DNA from: Bacteroidales bacterium
GTDB lineage: Bacteria; Bacteroidota; Bacteroidia; Bacteroidales; UBA932
NCBI GenBank assembly: GCA_017519865.1
Contig: JAFWRQ010000020.1
Location: 1 to 50,774 of the forward strand
DNA: 50,774 bases
Direction of reading: 5' to 3'
The position numbers were made by a program, and so were the translations under genes. Below, piece after piece: positions 1 to 7,168 of this stretch. Every line of letters starts with the position of its first letter. Within the stretch, counting starts at the first letter, position 1. The notes under the pieces were generated by a model, which saw only the letters and a program-made list of their open reading frames with translations, had not been told where the DNA came from and did no database searches.

Positions 1-912
1 GAGGAGGGCGTCGCGGCGGATGGCGTTGTAGATGTCGGGTTCGGACTCCTTGTCGAGCTTGATGACCTTGGCGTAGCATCCGCCCTCGAAGTTGAAGACT
101 CCCTCGTCGTCCCAGCCGTGCTCGTCGTCACCGATGAGGAGGCGCTTGGGGTCGGTGGAAAGGGTGGTCTTGCCGGTGCCGGACAGACCGAAGAAGATGG
201 CGGTATTCTCGCAGTTCATGTCGGTGTTGGCCGAGCAGTGCATTGCGGCGATACCCTTGAGGGGGAGGTAGTAGTTCATCATGGAGAACATACCCTTCTT
301 CATCTCACCGCCGTACCAGGTGTTGAGGATGACCTGCTCCTTGGAGGTGACGTTGAAGGCGACACAGGTATCGCTGCGGAGACCGAGCTCCTCATAGTTC
401 TCGACCTTTGCCTTGGCTGCGCAGTAAACGACGAAGTCGGGCTCCTGGTCGAACTCCTCCTGGTTCATCGGACGGATGAACATGTTGGTCACGAAGTGGG
501 CCTGCCATGCGACCTCCATGATGAAGCGGATCTTCATGCGGGTGTCCTTGTGGGTGCCGCAGAAGCCGTCGACGACGAAGAGGCGCTTGCCGGAGAGCTG
601 GTTGATGGCGCGGGCCTTGACATCGGCCCAGACAGCCTCGGACATCGGGTGGTTGTCGTTGGGATACTCGGGAGTGGTCCACCATACGGTGTCCTTGGAG
701 TTCTCGTCCATCACGATGTACTTGTCCTTGGGGGAGCGTCCGGTATAGACGCCGGTCATCACGTTGATGGCGCCGAGTTCGGTCACCTGACCCTTGTCAT
801 AGCCCTCGAGTCCGGGCTTGGTCTCCTCATTGTAGAGGACCTCGTAGGTCGGGTTGTAAAGAACCTCGGTAACACCGGTGATACCGTACTTTGATAAATC
901 CATCATTGGCAT
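1..912 (-). CDS. pckA: Phosphoenolpyruvate carboxykinase (ATP), 3' end beyond window
   Basis: ATP-dependent PEP carboxykinase, which interconverts oxaloacetate and PEP in the cytosol. Only the first 304 codons are present; the gene runs off the left edge. I chose the start at 912 because the product then begins [14 protein letters not shown], like Bacteroidales PckA; ATGs at 906 and 903 are also in frame. Visible motifs are [13 protein letters not shown] in the N-terminal domain and the kinase P-loop [11 protein letters not shown], followed by the metal-binding IGDDEHGW stretch near the window edge. The gene is divergent from recQ and has a near-consensus promoter at 959-989. Family identity is certain; only the missing C-terminus is unseen. 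Confidence 0.96.
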   Translation of the reverse strand, partial: MPMMDLSKYGITGVTEVLYNPTYEVLYNEETKPGLEGYDKGQVTELGAINVMTGVYTGRSPKDKYIVMDENSKDTVWWTTPEYPNDNHPMSEAVWADVKARAINQLSGKRLFVVDGFCGTHKDTRMKIRFIMEVAWQAHFVTNMFIRPMNQEEFDQEPDFVVYCAAKAKVENYEELGLRSDTCVAFNVTSKEQVILNTWYGGEMKKGMFSMMNYYLPLKGIAAMHCSANTDMNCENTAIFFGLSGTGKTTLSTDPKRLLIGDDEHGWDDEGVFNFEGGCYAKVIKLDKESEPDIYNAIRRDALL

Positions 913-958
913 AGTGAAATGTATTTTAAAAGTTTGACTTATTTGATTCTCTATCATG

Positions 959-989
959 CAAATTTAGTCATTTTTTATAAGAAGTCAAA
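959..989 (-). promoter_or_regulatory. Bacteroidota-type promoter of pckA
   Basis: On the minus strand, TTTG (989-986) is followed by exactly 19 bases and then TAAATTTG (966-959). This matches the Bacteroidota primary-sigma consensus TTTG-N19-TAnnTTTG perfectly. Transcription would begin near 952, giving a leader of about 40 nt before the ATG at 912. Confidence 0.8.
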
Positions 990-1000
990 GAAGAAATCGT

Positions 1001-1008
1001 TACTTTTG
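1001..1008 (+). promoter_or_regulatory. Probable -7 element for recQ
   Basis: TACTTTTG fits the TAnnTTTG -7 consensus, 44 bases before the recQ start. No clear TTTG is seen at the expected -33 distance, so this is a weaker match than the pckA promoter on the other strand. Confidence 0.5.
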
Positions 1009-1051
1009 TGTCAAAGCGCAGGCGTTTGGCGTTTTTTATCGATTTAGGTTC

Positions 1052-2992
1052 ATGACCGCTTCGGAAGTACTCAAGGAATACTGGGGATTCAACTCGTTCA
1101 GGCCCATGCAGCGCGAGATCATAGAGACCGCGCTGGACGGCCGGGACGTGCTCGCCATCCTCCCGACGGGAGGCGGCAAGTCCGTCTGCTTCCAGGTCCC
1201 GGCCCTCATGCGCGATGGCCTCGCGCTGGTCATCACCCCGCTCATCTCCCTTATGAAGGACCAGGTCCAGAACCTCAATGCCAGGGGCATCAAGGCCCTT
1301 TGCATCCATACGGGGATGAACCGGCGGGAGGTGGACCTGACCTTGAACAACGCCGCATACGGCGGATGCAAGTTCCTGTATGTCTCTCCCGAGAGGCTCA
1401 ATACTTCGCTGTTCCGTTCCTATCTCGACGTGATGGACATCAGTTTCATCGTCGTCGACGAAGCCCACTGCATCTCCCAGTGGGGTTACGATTTCCGTCC
1501 GGATTATCTGTTGATAGGCCGCCTGCGCGAGCGTGTAGCCGCCCCGGTCATCGCCCTTACGGCGACAGCGACTCCGCGCGTGGCGGAGGACATCCAGTGC
1601 AGGCTGGCGCGTCCTGAAGCCGTGCTGGCCGCGCAGCGGAGCGGCAAGCCCGTGGAGCACGGATTCACGCTCCTGAAGAGCGGCTTCGAGCGCCCCAACC
1701 TCAGCTACATAGTCCGCAGGTCGGACGACAAACTTGGACAATTGCTCAGCGTATGCAGGGGAGTGGCCGGTACCGGCATAGTGTATATGCGCAACAGGCG
1801 CAAATGCGAGGAGATCGCATCCTTCCTCAAGTCGGAGGGGCAGAGTGCCGACTATTATCACGCTGGGCTTGATCCCGGGACGCGCGCGGACAGGCAGTCG
1901 GCGTGGAAACGGGGCGACATCCGCATCATGGTGTGTACCAATGCCTTCGGTATGGGCATCGACAAGCCCGACGTCAGGTTTGTCGTGCATCTGGGTATAC
2001 CCGAGAGCCCCGAGGCTTACTTCCAGGAGGCGGGGCGGGCGGGCCGCGACGGTCTGCGCTCATTCGCAGTCCTGATCTGGAACGGCGCTGACATACGGCA
2101 CCTGCACCAACTCGAGACAGTTTCTTTCCCTTCGCTGGAGTACATCGAGGACGTTTATCAGAAACTCCACGTCTTCTTCCAGATACCTTACGACACAGGC
2201 ATTGCCCGTCAGCTCAAGTTCGATCCGGTGGCCTTTGCCAAGGCAAATGGCCTTAACGGTGCCTCGGTACATTATGCCATAAAGTATCTTGAGCGTGAGG
2301 ACCATCTCACCTTCAGCGAAGATATCGACATCGATACCCGCATCATGATTACCATCGACCGCAACGCATTGTACGATATCGACCTACCGGACCCGCGGAT
2401 GGCAGACCTGCTGGACGCGTTGATGCGCGGCTATCCCGGCATTTTCTCCTTCCCGCTTCCGGTGGACGAGGCTTCGCTTGCGGCTGTTTGCGGCGTCGGC
2501 ATCCCTCAGTTGAGGGTGCTGCTCTACAACCTGTCCCTCGAGCACGTCATAAGGTATATCCCCGCGGACCATTCCAGCGTCATCTACCTCCATCACGACC
2601 GGCTGCGCCCCGGCAATGTCGCCCTGTCTCCGGATAAATACAATATGCTCCGCGATGCCTATCATGAGCGGCTTGAGGCAATGCTGGAATATGCTTCCGA
2701 GACTGACGAATGCAGGGCACAGTTCCTGATGCGTTATTTCGGACAGGAGGAAAGCGCTCCCTGCGGCACCTGCGACGTCTGCCGCTCCGGCGCCGCCCGG
2801 CATCAGCCGGCAGACCTGCGCGCGGTGACGGAGCGCTGGCTCAGGGAGGAAATCGACTCACGTAGCGGTTCTTACACCCTTGAAGACATCCGTACAGCCT
2901 TCGAATCACGCCAGCTCGATTTCTCCCCAGACTGGCCCTCGATTCTCCGATCCCTGATCGATTCCGGCGAATTCCCTGCGCCCTTACAGTAA
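1052..2992 (+). CDS. recQ: RecQ family ATP-dependent DNA helicase
   Basis: 3'-5' DNA helicase for recombination and replication repair, 646 aa. Starts MTASEVLKEYWGFNSFRP, which contains the RecQ motif 0. Walker A TGGGKS is at residues 39-44 and the DEAH box at 136-139, followed by ISQWGYDFRP. The helicase C-terminal half has TNAFGMGIDKPDVR and QEAGRAGRDG. The RecQ zinc-binding region ends in a CGTCDVC cluster near residue 570. There is no recognisable HRDC domain after it, only about 70 residues, as in the shorter of the RecQ types found in Bacteroidales. It stands alone, facing the XRE gene across a palindrome. Confidence 0.94.
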   Translation: MTASEVLKEYWGFNSFRPMQREIIETALDGRDVLAILPTGGGKSVCFQVPALMRDGLALVITPLISLMKDQVQNLNARGIKALCIHTGMNRREVDLTLNNAAYGGCKFLYVSPERLNTSLFRSYLDVMDISFIVVDEAHCISQWGYDFRPDYLLIGRLRERVAAPVIALTATATPRVAEDIQCRLARPEAVLAAQRSGKPVEHGFTLLKSGFERPNLSYIVRRSDDKLGQLLSVCRGVAGTGIVYMRNRRKCEEIASFLKSEGQSADYYHAGLDPGTRADRQSAWKRGDIRIMVCTNAFGMGIDKPDVRFVVHLGIPESPEAYFQEAGRAGRDGLRSFAVLIWNGADIRHLHQLETVSFPSLEYIEDVYQKLHVFFQIPYDTGIARQLKFDPVAFAKANGLNGASVHYAIKYLEREDHLTFSEDIDIDTRIMITIDRNALYDIDLPDPRMADLLDALMRGYPGIFSFPLPVDEASLAAVCGVGIPQLRVLLYNLSLEHVIRYIPADHSSVIYLHHDRLRPGNVALSPDKYNMLRDAYHERLEAMLEYASETDECRAQFLMRYFGQEESAPCGTCDVCRSGAARHQPADLRAVTERWLREEIDSRSGSYTLEDIRTAFESRQLDFSPDWPSILRSLIDSGEFPAPLQ

Positions 2993-2994
2993 GG

Positions 2995-3020
2995 CCCGTG
3001 TAGTGTATACACTCCACGGG
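2995..3020. terminator. Palindrome between convergent recQ and xre
   Basis: A 13-base arm (2995-3007) is followed with no gap by its complement (3008-3020), with one mismatch. It lies 2 bases after the recQ stop and 3 bases beyond the xre stop, so it could stop transcription from both sides. There is no U-run on either side, so it is not a classic intrinsic terminator. Confidence 0.5.
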
Positions 3021-3023
3021 GAT

Positions 3024-3224
3024 TCAATCGTTCTCGTCCAGTTGGAAGATGGAGTCGGTGGGCTTGCCGAAGTATTTGGATATCTTCAGCGCCAGAACGG
3101 TGGAAGGGATATATCTGCCTGACTCAATGGAATTGATGGTGTTGCGGCTTACACCTATGGCTTCGGCCAGCTGCTGCTGGGTGATGTCCATTATCGCCCT
3201 TTCTACACGGACTGTGTTCTTCAT
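3024..3224 (-). CDS. XRE-family helix-turn-helix regulator
   Basis: Small DNA-binding protein of 66 aa that is almost entirely one Cro/CI-type HTH domain: TQQQLAEAIGVSRNTINSIE followed by SGRYIPSTVLALKISKYF. The chosen start, ATG at 3224, overlaps the stop codon of the upstream membrane gene as ATGA; an upstream in-frame start would add 12 residues but overlap that gene more. The arrangement implies translational coupling. A stand-alone XRE protein paired with a small membrane protein is common in Bacteroidota and Firmicutes; the target is probably its own promoter, which is inference. Confidence 0.85.
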   Translation of the reverse strand: MKNTVRVERAIMDITQQQLAEAIGVSRNTINSIESGRYIPSTVLALKISKYFGKPTDSIFQLDEND

Positions 3225-3703
3225 ATGTCTTGTCCCTGCTTTGAACGCCTCAGCATCCACTTGAAAACAATGTAATACAACCCAGCCGTGATGAACGGGA
3301 TCAGACCGATATAGACTTTCATCGCCCCATATATATAACTCCAGCGGGATTCACCGTATCCGAAGCGGAAGCCATGGTCCAGCGCCATGAAAACCCAGAA
3401 TGCCATGAAGAGCAAGAAATTGACGTATGCTGAGACGCCTATCGCCCTCAGACGATATTGGGAGATCATCTCATCCTCGACCTTCTCTTTCGAAAGGCAG
3501 ATCAGGAATGCGGCAGCGATAATCACGAGGTAGAACAGCATCGTCATGAAACGGCTGTTGCTGTTGACGACTGCGAACAGACGGGTTTCGTGGAAGAAAT
3601 GAAAAAGGATCTCATAGAATCCCCAGGTGAGGGGAATCAGGAGTAGAAGCCACCAACCGACCTTCTGGCAGGAGTGGGGCATGAGGATACTTTTGCTTCT
3701 CAT
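3221..3703 (-). CDS. Four-helix membrane protein paired with XRE regulator
   Basis: Unnamed inner-membrane protein, 160 aa. Hydrophobic segments lie at about residues 17-37, 52-70, 91-109 and 126-150. A conserved-looking cytosolic loop, SKEKVEDEMISQYRLRAI (71-88), sits between helices 2 and 3; I have seen this loop type in Bacteroidota membrane proteins encoded next to XRE regulators. The TGA stop overlaps the ATG of the regulator. Function unknown; it may sense a membrane signal or be the regulated cargo. No catalytic motif is visible. Confidence 0.75.
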   Translation of the reverse strand: MRSKSILMPHSCQKVGWWLLLLIPLTWGFYEILFHFFHETRLFAVVNSNSRFMTMLFYLVIIAAAFLICLSKEKVEDEMISQYRLRAIGVSAYVNFLLFMAFWVFMALDHGFRFGYGESRWSYIYGAMKVYIGLIPFITAGLYYIVFKWMLRRSKQGQDI

Positions 3704-3731
3704 AACGGATAATGATTGTCGTTTCTGATAG

Positions 3732-3739
3732 CAAAGATA
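3732..3739 (-). promoter_or_regulatory. Probable -7 element of membrane protein/xre pair
   Basis: TATCTTTG on the minus strand fits TAnnTTTG and lies about 30 bases upstream of the start at 3703. No TTTG is found at the ideal distance; one lies 23 bases further upstream. Confidence 0.5.
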
Positions 3740-3820
3740 AGTATATTTTTCAAAATGACAAGCAAACTTGGCATAATAAATATGAGGTGGATGAGCGGAG
3801 TTTGCTTACAAAAGAAGGAA

Positions 3821-4729
3821 TCAGTCGGTGATGACAAGTCCGTCGTAGGCAGGGGAGATGCCGTCCGGTAGATCCCTGTCGAACTGCCCATGAGACGGGA
3901 ATGTGTGTGACAGGTGTGTGAGCCAAGTGTGTTCCGCACCTATCCTCTGCGCAATCGCCACAGCCTCGGAGAGGCTGAAGTGAGAGTGGTGTGGATGGTA
4001 GCTTACCGTATTGAGCGTCAGATGTTTCAGGCCCTTCAGTTTGGTAAACTCCTCTTCGGGGATGCTGCTCATGTCGGTTATATATGCGATGTCTCCGAAG
4101 CGGAACCCCAGGACGGGCATCTTGCCGTGGTAGCCGCGGATGGGTATGATCTCCACACCGCCGGCGGCCAATGCTTCCGCGGTCGGGGCCTCCGCCGCCT
4201 TGACGATGTCGTTTCCGCAGGGGACTATAGAACCGTCCGGCATCTGCATGCAGTAGCCTTTCTCGTGCATCCACACCAGGTCTCCGCCCGCGACGGGCTT
4301 GACCGCGAAAGGCCTGTCATCGATGAGGTGTATGCGCCACTCCGGAGAGCCGGGATACTTGTGCTCGGCGAAGGCATAACCATACATTACCTTCAGCGTG
4401 TCAAGGACTTTCTCCTCGCAGTAGATATGTACGGCCTTGCGGTCGATGTAGTTGAGGGCACGTACGTCGTCCAAGCCTCCGGTGTGGTCCATATGATTGT
4501 GTGTCAACAGGATTGCATCCAGGTGACGGACGTCCTCGCGGAGCATCTGGGTGCGGAAATCCGGTCCCGCGTCGACCAGTATGGTGAGGCCTCCGTACTC
4601 GACGAGCGCGGCGGAGCGCAGGCGTTTGTCACGCGGGTCGTTGGAACGGCAGACCTCGCAGCGGCAGCCGATGATCGGCACGCCCTGCGACGTGCCGGTT
4701 CCCAGGAATGTCAGTTTTGCCTTGCCCAT
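3821..4729 (-). CDS. PhnP-like metallo-beta-lactamase fold hydrolase
   Basis: MBL-fold metal-dependent hydrolase, 302 aa. The metal site THNHMDH lies at residues 76-82, preceded by the strand motif LVDAGPDFR. An N-terminal CRCEVC cluster (22-27) resembles the structural zinc site of PhnP, the phosphoribosyl cyclic phosphate diesterase. Other metal ligands are plausible at IRGYHGKMP and the C-terminal LTHLSHT. No phn genes are near, so the substrate here is unknown and it is better called PhnP-like than PhnP. It is the last gene of the tamB-mtaB operon, 2 bases after mtaB. Confidence 0.88.
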   Translation of the reverse strand: MGKAKLTFLGTGTSQGVPIIGCRCEVCRSNDPRDKRLRSAALVEYGGLTILVDAGPDFRTQMLREDVRHLDAILLTHNHMDHTGGLDDVRALNYIDRKAVHIYCEEKVLDTLKVMYGYAFAEHKYPGSPEWRIHLIDDRPFAVKPVAGGDLVWMHEKGYCMQMPDGSIVPCGNDIVKAAEAPTAEALAAGGVEIIPIRGYHGKMPVLGFRFGDIAYITDMSSIPEEEFTKLKGLKHLTLNTVSYHPHHSHFSLSEAVAIAQRIGAEHTWLTHLSHTFPSHGQFDRDLPDGISPAYDGLVITD

Positions 4730-4731
4730 TA

Positions 4732-6084
4732 TCAGATGATTATGTCCGTCAGCCTTCCGACGAGCGCCTCGTCGTACGGGCGGACTATGCGAATGTAATT
4801 GCCGGTATATCCGGACATGTTGCCGTCCTTCTCCTTCGACTCGAACAGTACGCGCTCGCGTATGCCGCGGTTCTGCCTGACGAAGTCCTCGTGGAGCCTG
4901 GCGCAGAGTTCCTCAAGCGCCAGCACACGCTCGTGCTTGATCCGCTCCGTCACCTGGCCGGGCATCTTCGCGGCAGGCGTTCCTGGCCTGCGGGAGTAGG
5001 GGAATACGTGTATGAAGGCCGGGCGTATGCCGGCAATGAAGTCGTATGTTTCGCGGAAAAGTTCTTCCGTCTCGCCTGGCAGGCCCACCATCGTGTCGAT
5101 GCCGAAGAACACCTTCGGCTTGCCCGGCCCTTCCATCCGCGAGCGGATGTAGGCGATGCGGTCGGCGAAGAAAGCGGTGTCGTAGCGGCGCCCCATCGCT
5201 TTCAGCAGCGTGTCGCTGCCGGTCTGGAGCGGGATGTGGAAATGCGGCTGGAACTTTGTCCCGGACGCGATCCAGTCGACGATCTCCTCGGTGATGAGGT
5301 TCGGCTCGATCGAGGAGATGCGGTAGCGTTCGATGCCCTCGACCTTGACCAGTGCCTTAAGCAGGTCGAGGAACGACTCTCCGGTCGTGCGGCCGAAGTC
5401 GCCGGTATTCACGCCCGTCAGGACGATTTCCTTCACGCCTTCGGCGGCTATCGCCCGGGCATTGCGCACACACTCGCAGATTGGGATGTTGCGGCTCTCT
5501 CCGCGCGCATATGGTACAGTGCAGTACTTGCAGTAGTTGTTGCACCCGTCCTGCACCTTGAGGAAAGACCTCGTCCTCTCCCCGGTGCTGTACGCCCCGA
5601 AAACCTGATTAACAGCTTTGTCGGAGGGTACAGGCCCTGAAAACTGTGCCACCCTCGGCATCATAAGAGGGAGGGGCCCATCGCTTGCGATGGGAGGGGC
5701 CGAACGGAGTGAGGCGTTTTCAGGACCTGTACCCTCCGACAGGCGAGTGACAATCTCAAGGGTCTCGGGGACGACGAGGGCCTTTTCGTGGGCGCCGAAG
5801 ACGCGCACGACACCCTCGATGGCTTCAAACTCGGCTCTGTGCAGCTCGGCGCTGCAGCCGGCCACGACGATGCGCGCATCGGGATTGATGCGGTGCATCT
5901 TCCGGACAATATTGCGCGACTTGGCGTCGGACGTGCCGGTGACCGTACAGGTATTGACCAGGTAGACGTCGGCCTTCTCCTGCCACGGGACCACTTCCAG
6001 CCCCGCGGCCTTGAAGCCACGCTCGTAGGTAGAGGTCTCGGCGTAGTTGAGCTTGCAGCCGAGGGTGAGGAAGGCGATTACCAT
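4732..6084 (-). CDS. mtaB: tRNA ct6A/t6A37 methylthiotransferase MtaB
   Basis: Radical-SAM methylthiotransferase that makes ms2t6A37 in tRNAs reading ANN codons, 450 aa. The UPF0004 domain cysteines are C10, C46 and C77, the radical SAM cluster is CNNYCKYC (C181, C185, C188), and a TRAM-like tail follows. I chose the start at 6084 (MVIAFLTLGCKLNYAET); it overlaps the folB stop by 7 bases. Residues about 116-155, between the two domains, are encoded by a 119-bp palindromic element that keeps the reading frame and looks foreign to the family. TsaD, which makes the t6A substrate modification, is encoded nearby on the other strand. Confidence 0.93.
   Translation of the reverse strand: MVIAFLTLGCKLNYAETSTYERGFKAAGLEVVPWQEKADVYLVNTCTVTGTSDAKSRNIVRKMHRINPDARIVVAGCSAELHRAEFEAIEGVVRVFGAHEKALVVPETLEIVTRLSEGTGPENASLRSAPPIASDGPLPLMMPRVAQFSGPVPSDKAVNQVFGAYSTGERTRSFLKVQDGCNNYCKYCTVPYARGESRNIPICECVRNARAIAAEGVKEIVLTGVNTGDFGRTTGESFLDLLKALVKVEGIERYRISSIEPNLITEEIVDWIASGTKFQPHFHIPLQTGSDTLLKAMGRRYDTAFFADRIAYIRSRMEGPGKPKVFFGIDTMVGLPGETEELFRETYDFIAGIRPAFIHVFPYSRRPGTPAAKMPGQVTERIKHERVLALEELCARLHEDFVRQNRGIRERVLFESKEKDGNMSGYTGNYIRIVRPYDEALVGRLTDIII
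5621..5739. repeat. In-frame palindromic element inside mtaB
   Basis: Outer arms of 24 bases (5621-5644 and 5716-5739) are reverse complements with one mismatch. Inside is a perfect 8-bp hairpin, CCCATCGC-tt-GCGATGGG (5677-5694), flanked by an 8-base direct repeat GAGGGGCC (5671-5678 and 5694-5701). The element is translated within mtaB as about 40 residues with mirrored ends, SEGTGPEN and FSGPVPSD. It sits in the linker between the UPF0004 and radical SAM domains, where it could be tolerated. It resembles in concept the protein-inserted palindromic elements of Rickettsia. Confidence 0.82.
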
Positions 6085-6488
6085 TTGCGGAAAGCCATAA
6101 GTTGCTCGGCCTTGGATTCCTGAGGATAGGAGACCGTCATACGCGACCACTGACAGGCACCGCCGACAGGCGGGGTGGACTTTGACAGGCGCACCTTGAA
6201 GCGGATGAACTCGGGGAATCTCGCGGCAATGCTCTTGACAATCCTCCAGGCGACATTCTCCATCAAATTCGACGGCTTGTCCATTTCCTCGCGGATGACC
6301 TTGTAGACATCGCCGTAATCGACGGTGTCGTCAAGCCTGTCGCTCTTGGCCGCTTTCTTGTAATGGTATTCAGCCTTGAAATCCACGACGAAGAGATTGC
6401 CCTCCTCGCGCTCTTTCTCGAAACAGCCGTGGTAGGCGTGGAACTCCATCCCCGTGAGTTCGATTATGCCAATATCAGAAATACGCAT
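6078..6488 (-). CDS. folB: Dihydroneopterin aldolase
   Basis: Folate pathway enzyme that cleaves 7,8-dihydroneopterin to 6-hydroxymethyl-dihydropterin and glycolaldehyde; 136 aa from the preferred start at 6488 (MRISDIGIIELTGMEFHAYHG). An in-frame start 36 bases upstream would extend it into the preceding gene. Family marks are FHAYHGCFEKEREEGN, the DDTVDYGDVYK segment, and the LMENVA and KVRLSKSTPPVGG stretches. The C-terminus, about 20 residues past the usual end, overlaps the mtaB start. Second-to-last step before mtaB in a tightly packed operon. Confidence 0.92.
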   Translation of the reverse strand: MRISDIGIIELTGMEFHAYHGCFEKEREEGNLFVVDFKAEYHYKKAAKSDRLDDTVDYGDVYKVIREEMDKPSNLMENVAWRIVKSIAARFPEFIRFKVRLSKSTPPVGGACQWSRMTVSYPQESKAEQLMAFRKW

Positions 6489-7168
6489 GGTCTCTTTCCT
6501 ATTATGAGGTTTTCTTTCTTCCATTCAGAGACGGTCCTGGTCCGGATGAACGCATCCGGAAGAGTGATGTCGGCGGCGACACAGATGCGGGTCGAGGGCC
6601 TGCAGGTCTGGAGCAACTCCGCGAAGAACGAGTCGTTGCGGTAGGGAGTCTCTATGACTATCTGAGTCTGTTTATGTGCCTGTGAAGCCTTCTCTATGGC
6701 CTTGACGGCGTTCCTGCGCTCTTCCGTCTTGGCCGGGAGGTAACCGCAGAAAGCGAACGACTGCCCGTTCAGGCCGGAGGCCATCAGGGCGAGCATCAGC
6801 GACGACGGCCCGACCTGGGGCACGACCGTGATGCCGTGGCGGTGGCACAGGGCCACCAGCGCCGCGCCCGGGTCGGCCACGGCCGGAAGGCCCGCTTCGC
6901 TGATCAGCCCTACGTCCTGTCCGTCGTCGAACAGGGAAGCCAGAGCCTCGACTTCCTCGGGTGTAGTGTGCTCGTTGAGTTCGTGGAATTCCAGCTCGGA
7001 GATATGCCCCTTGAGACCGGCCCTCGAGAGATACCTCCTGGCGGTCCTGACCTCCTCCACGACATAACGGCGGATGCCCTGGAGCAACGCCAGGGTGGGA
7101 GCCGGGATCACCTCGGCAGGATCGTTGTCCCCGAGAGGGGAGGGTATGAGGTACAATTTTCCTTTCAT
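6464..7168 (-). CDS. RsmI-like SAM-dependent methyltransferase (tetrapyrrole methylase fold)
   Basis: 234 aa tetrapyrrole-methylase-fold protein. It begins MKGKLYLIPSPLGD and carries GLISEAGLPAVADPG, the counterpart of the SDAGTPxxxDPG loop in RsmI, which 2'-O-methylates C1402 of 16S rRNA. It is about 50 residues shorter than E. coli RsmI and lacks its C-terminal part, as is usual for the short Bacteroidales form, so an rRNA target is likely but unproven. Its start overlaps the tamB stop by 4 bases (ATGA) and its end overlaps folB, giving translational coupling. Confidence 0.85.
   Translation of the reverse strand: MKGKLYLIPSPLGDNDPAEVIPAPTLALLQGIRRYVVEEVRTARRYLSRAGLKGHISELEFHELNEHTTPEEVEALASLFDDGQDVGLISEAGLPAVADPGAALVALCHRHGITVVPQVGPSSLMLALMASGLNGQSFAFCGYLPAKTEERRNAVKAIEKASQAHKQTQIVIETPYRNDSFFAELLQTCRPSTRICVAADITLPDAFIRTRTVSEWKKENLIIGKRPCVFLILA

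Noticed and set aside
118-894. Long plus-strand open frame over pckA
   Set aside because: It is the antisense of a conserved enzyme and shows composition typical of a shadow frame; no family resemblance.
968-1990. Long minus-strand open frame across the start of recQ
   Set aside because: Opposes a complete RecQ with all helicase motifs; high-GC shadow frame.
4708-5640. Plus-strand open frame over mtaB, possibly part of the palindrome
   Set aside because: Antisense of the radical SAM domain, with no motif of its own; palindrome ends do not give it a start.
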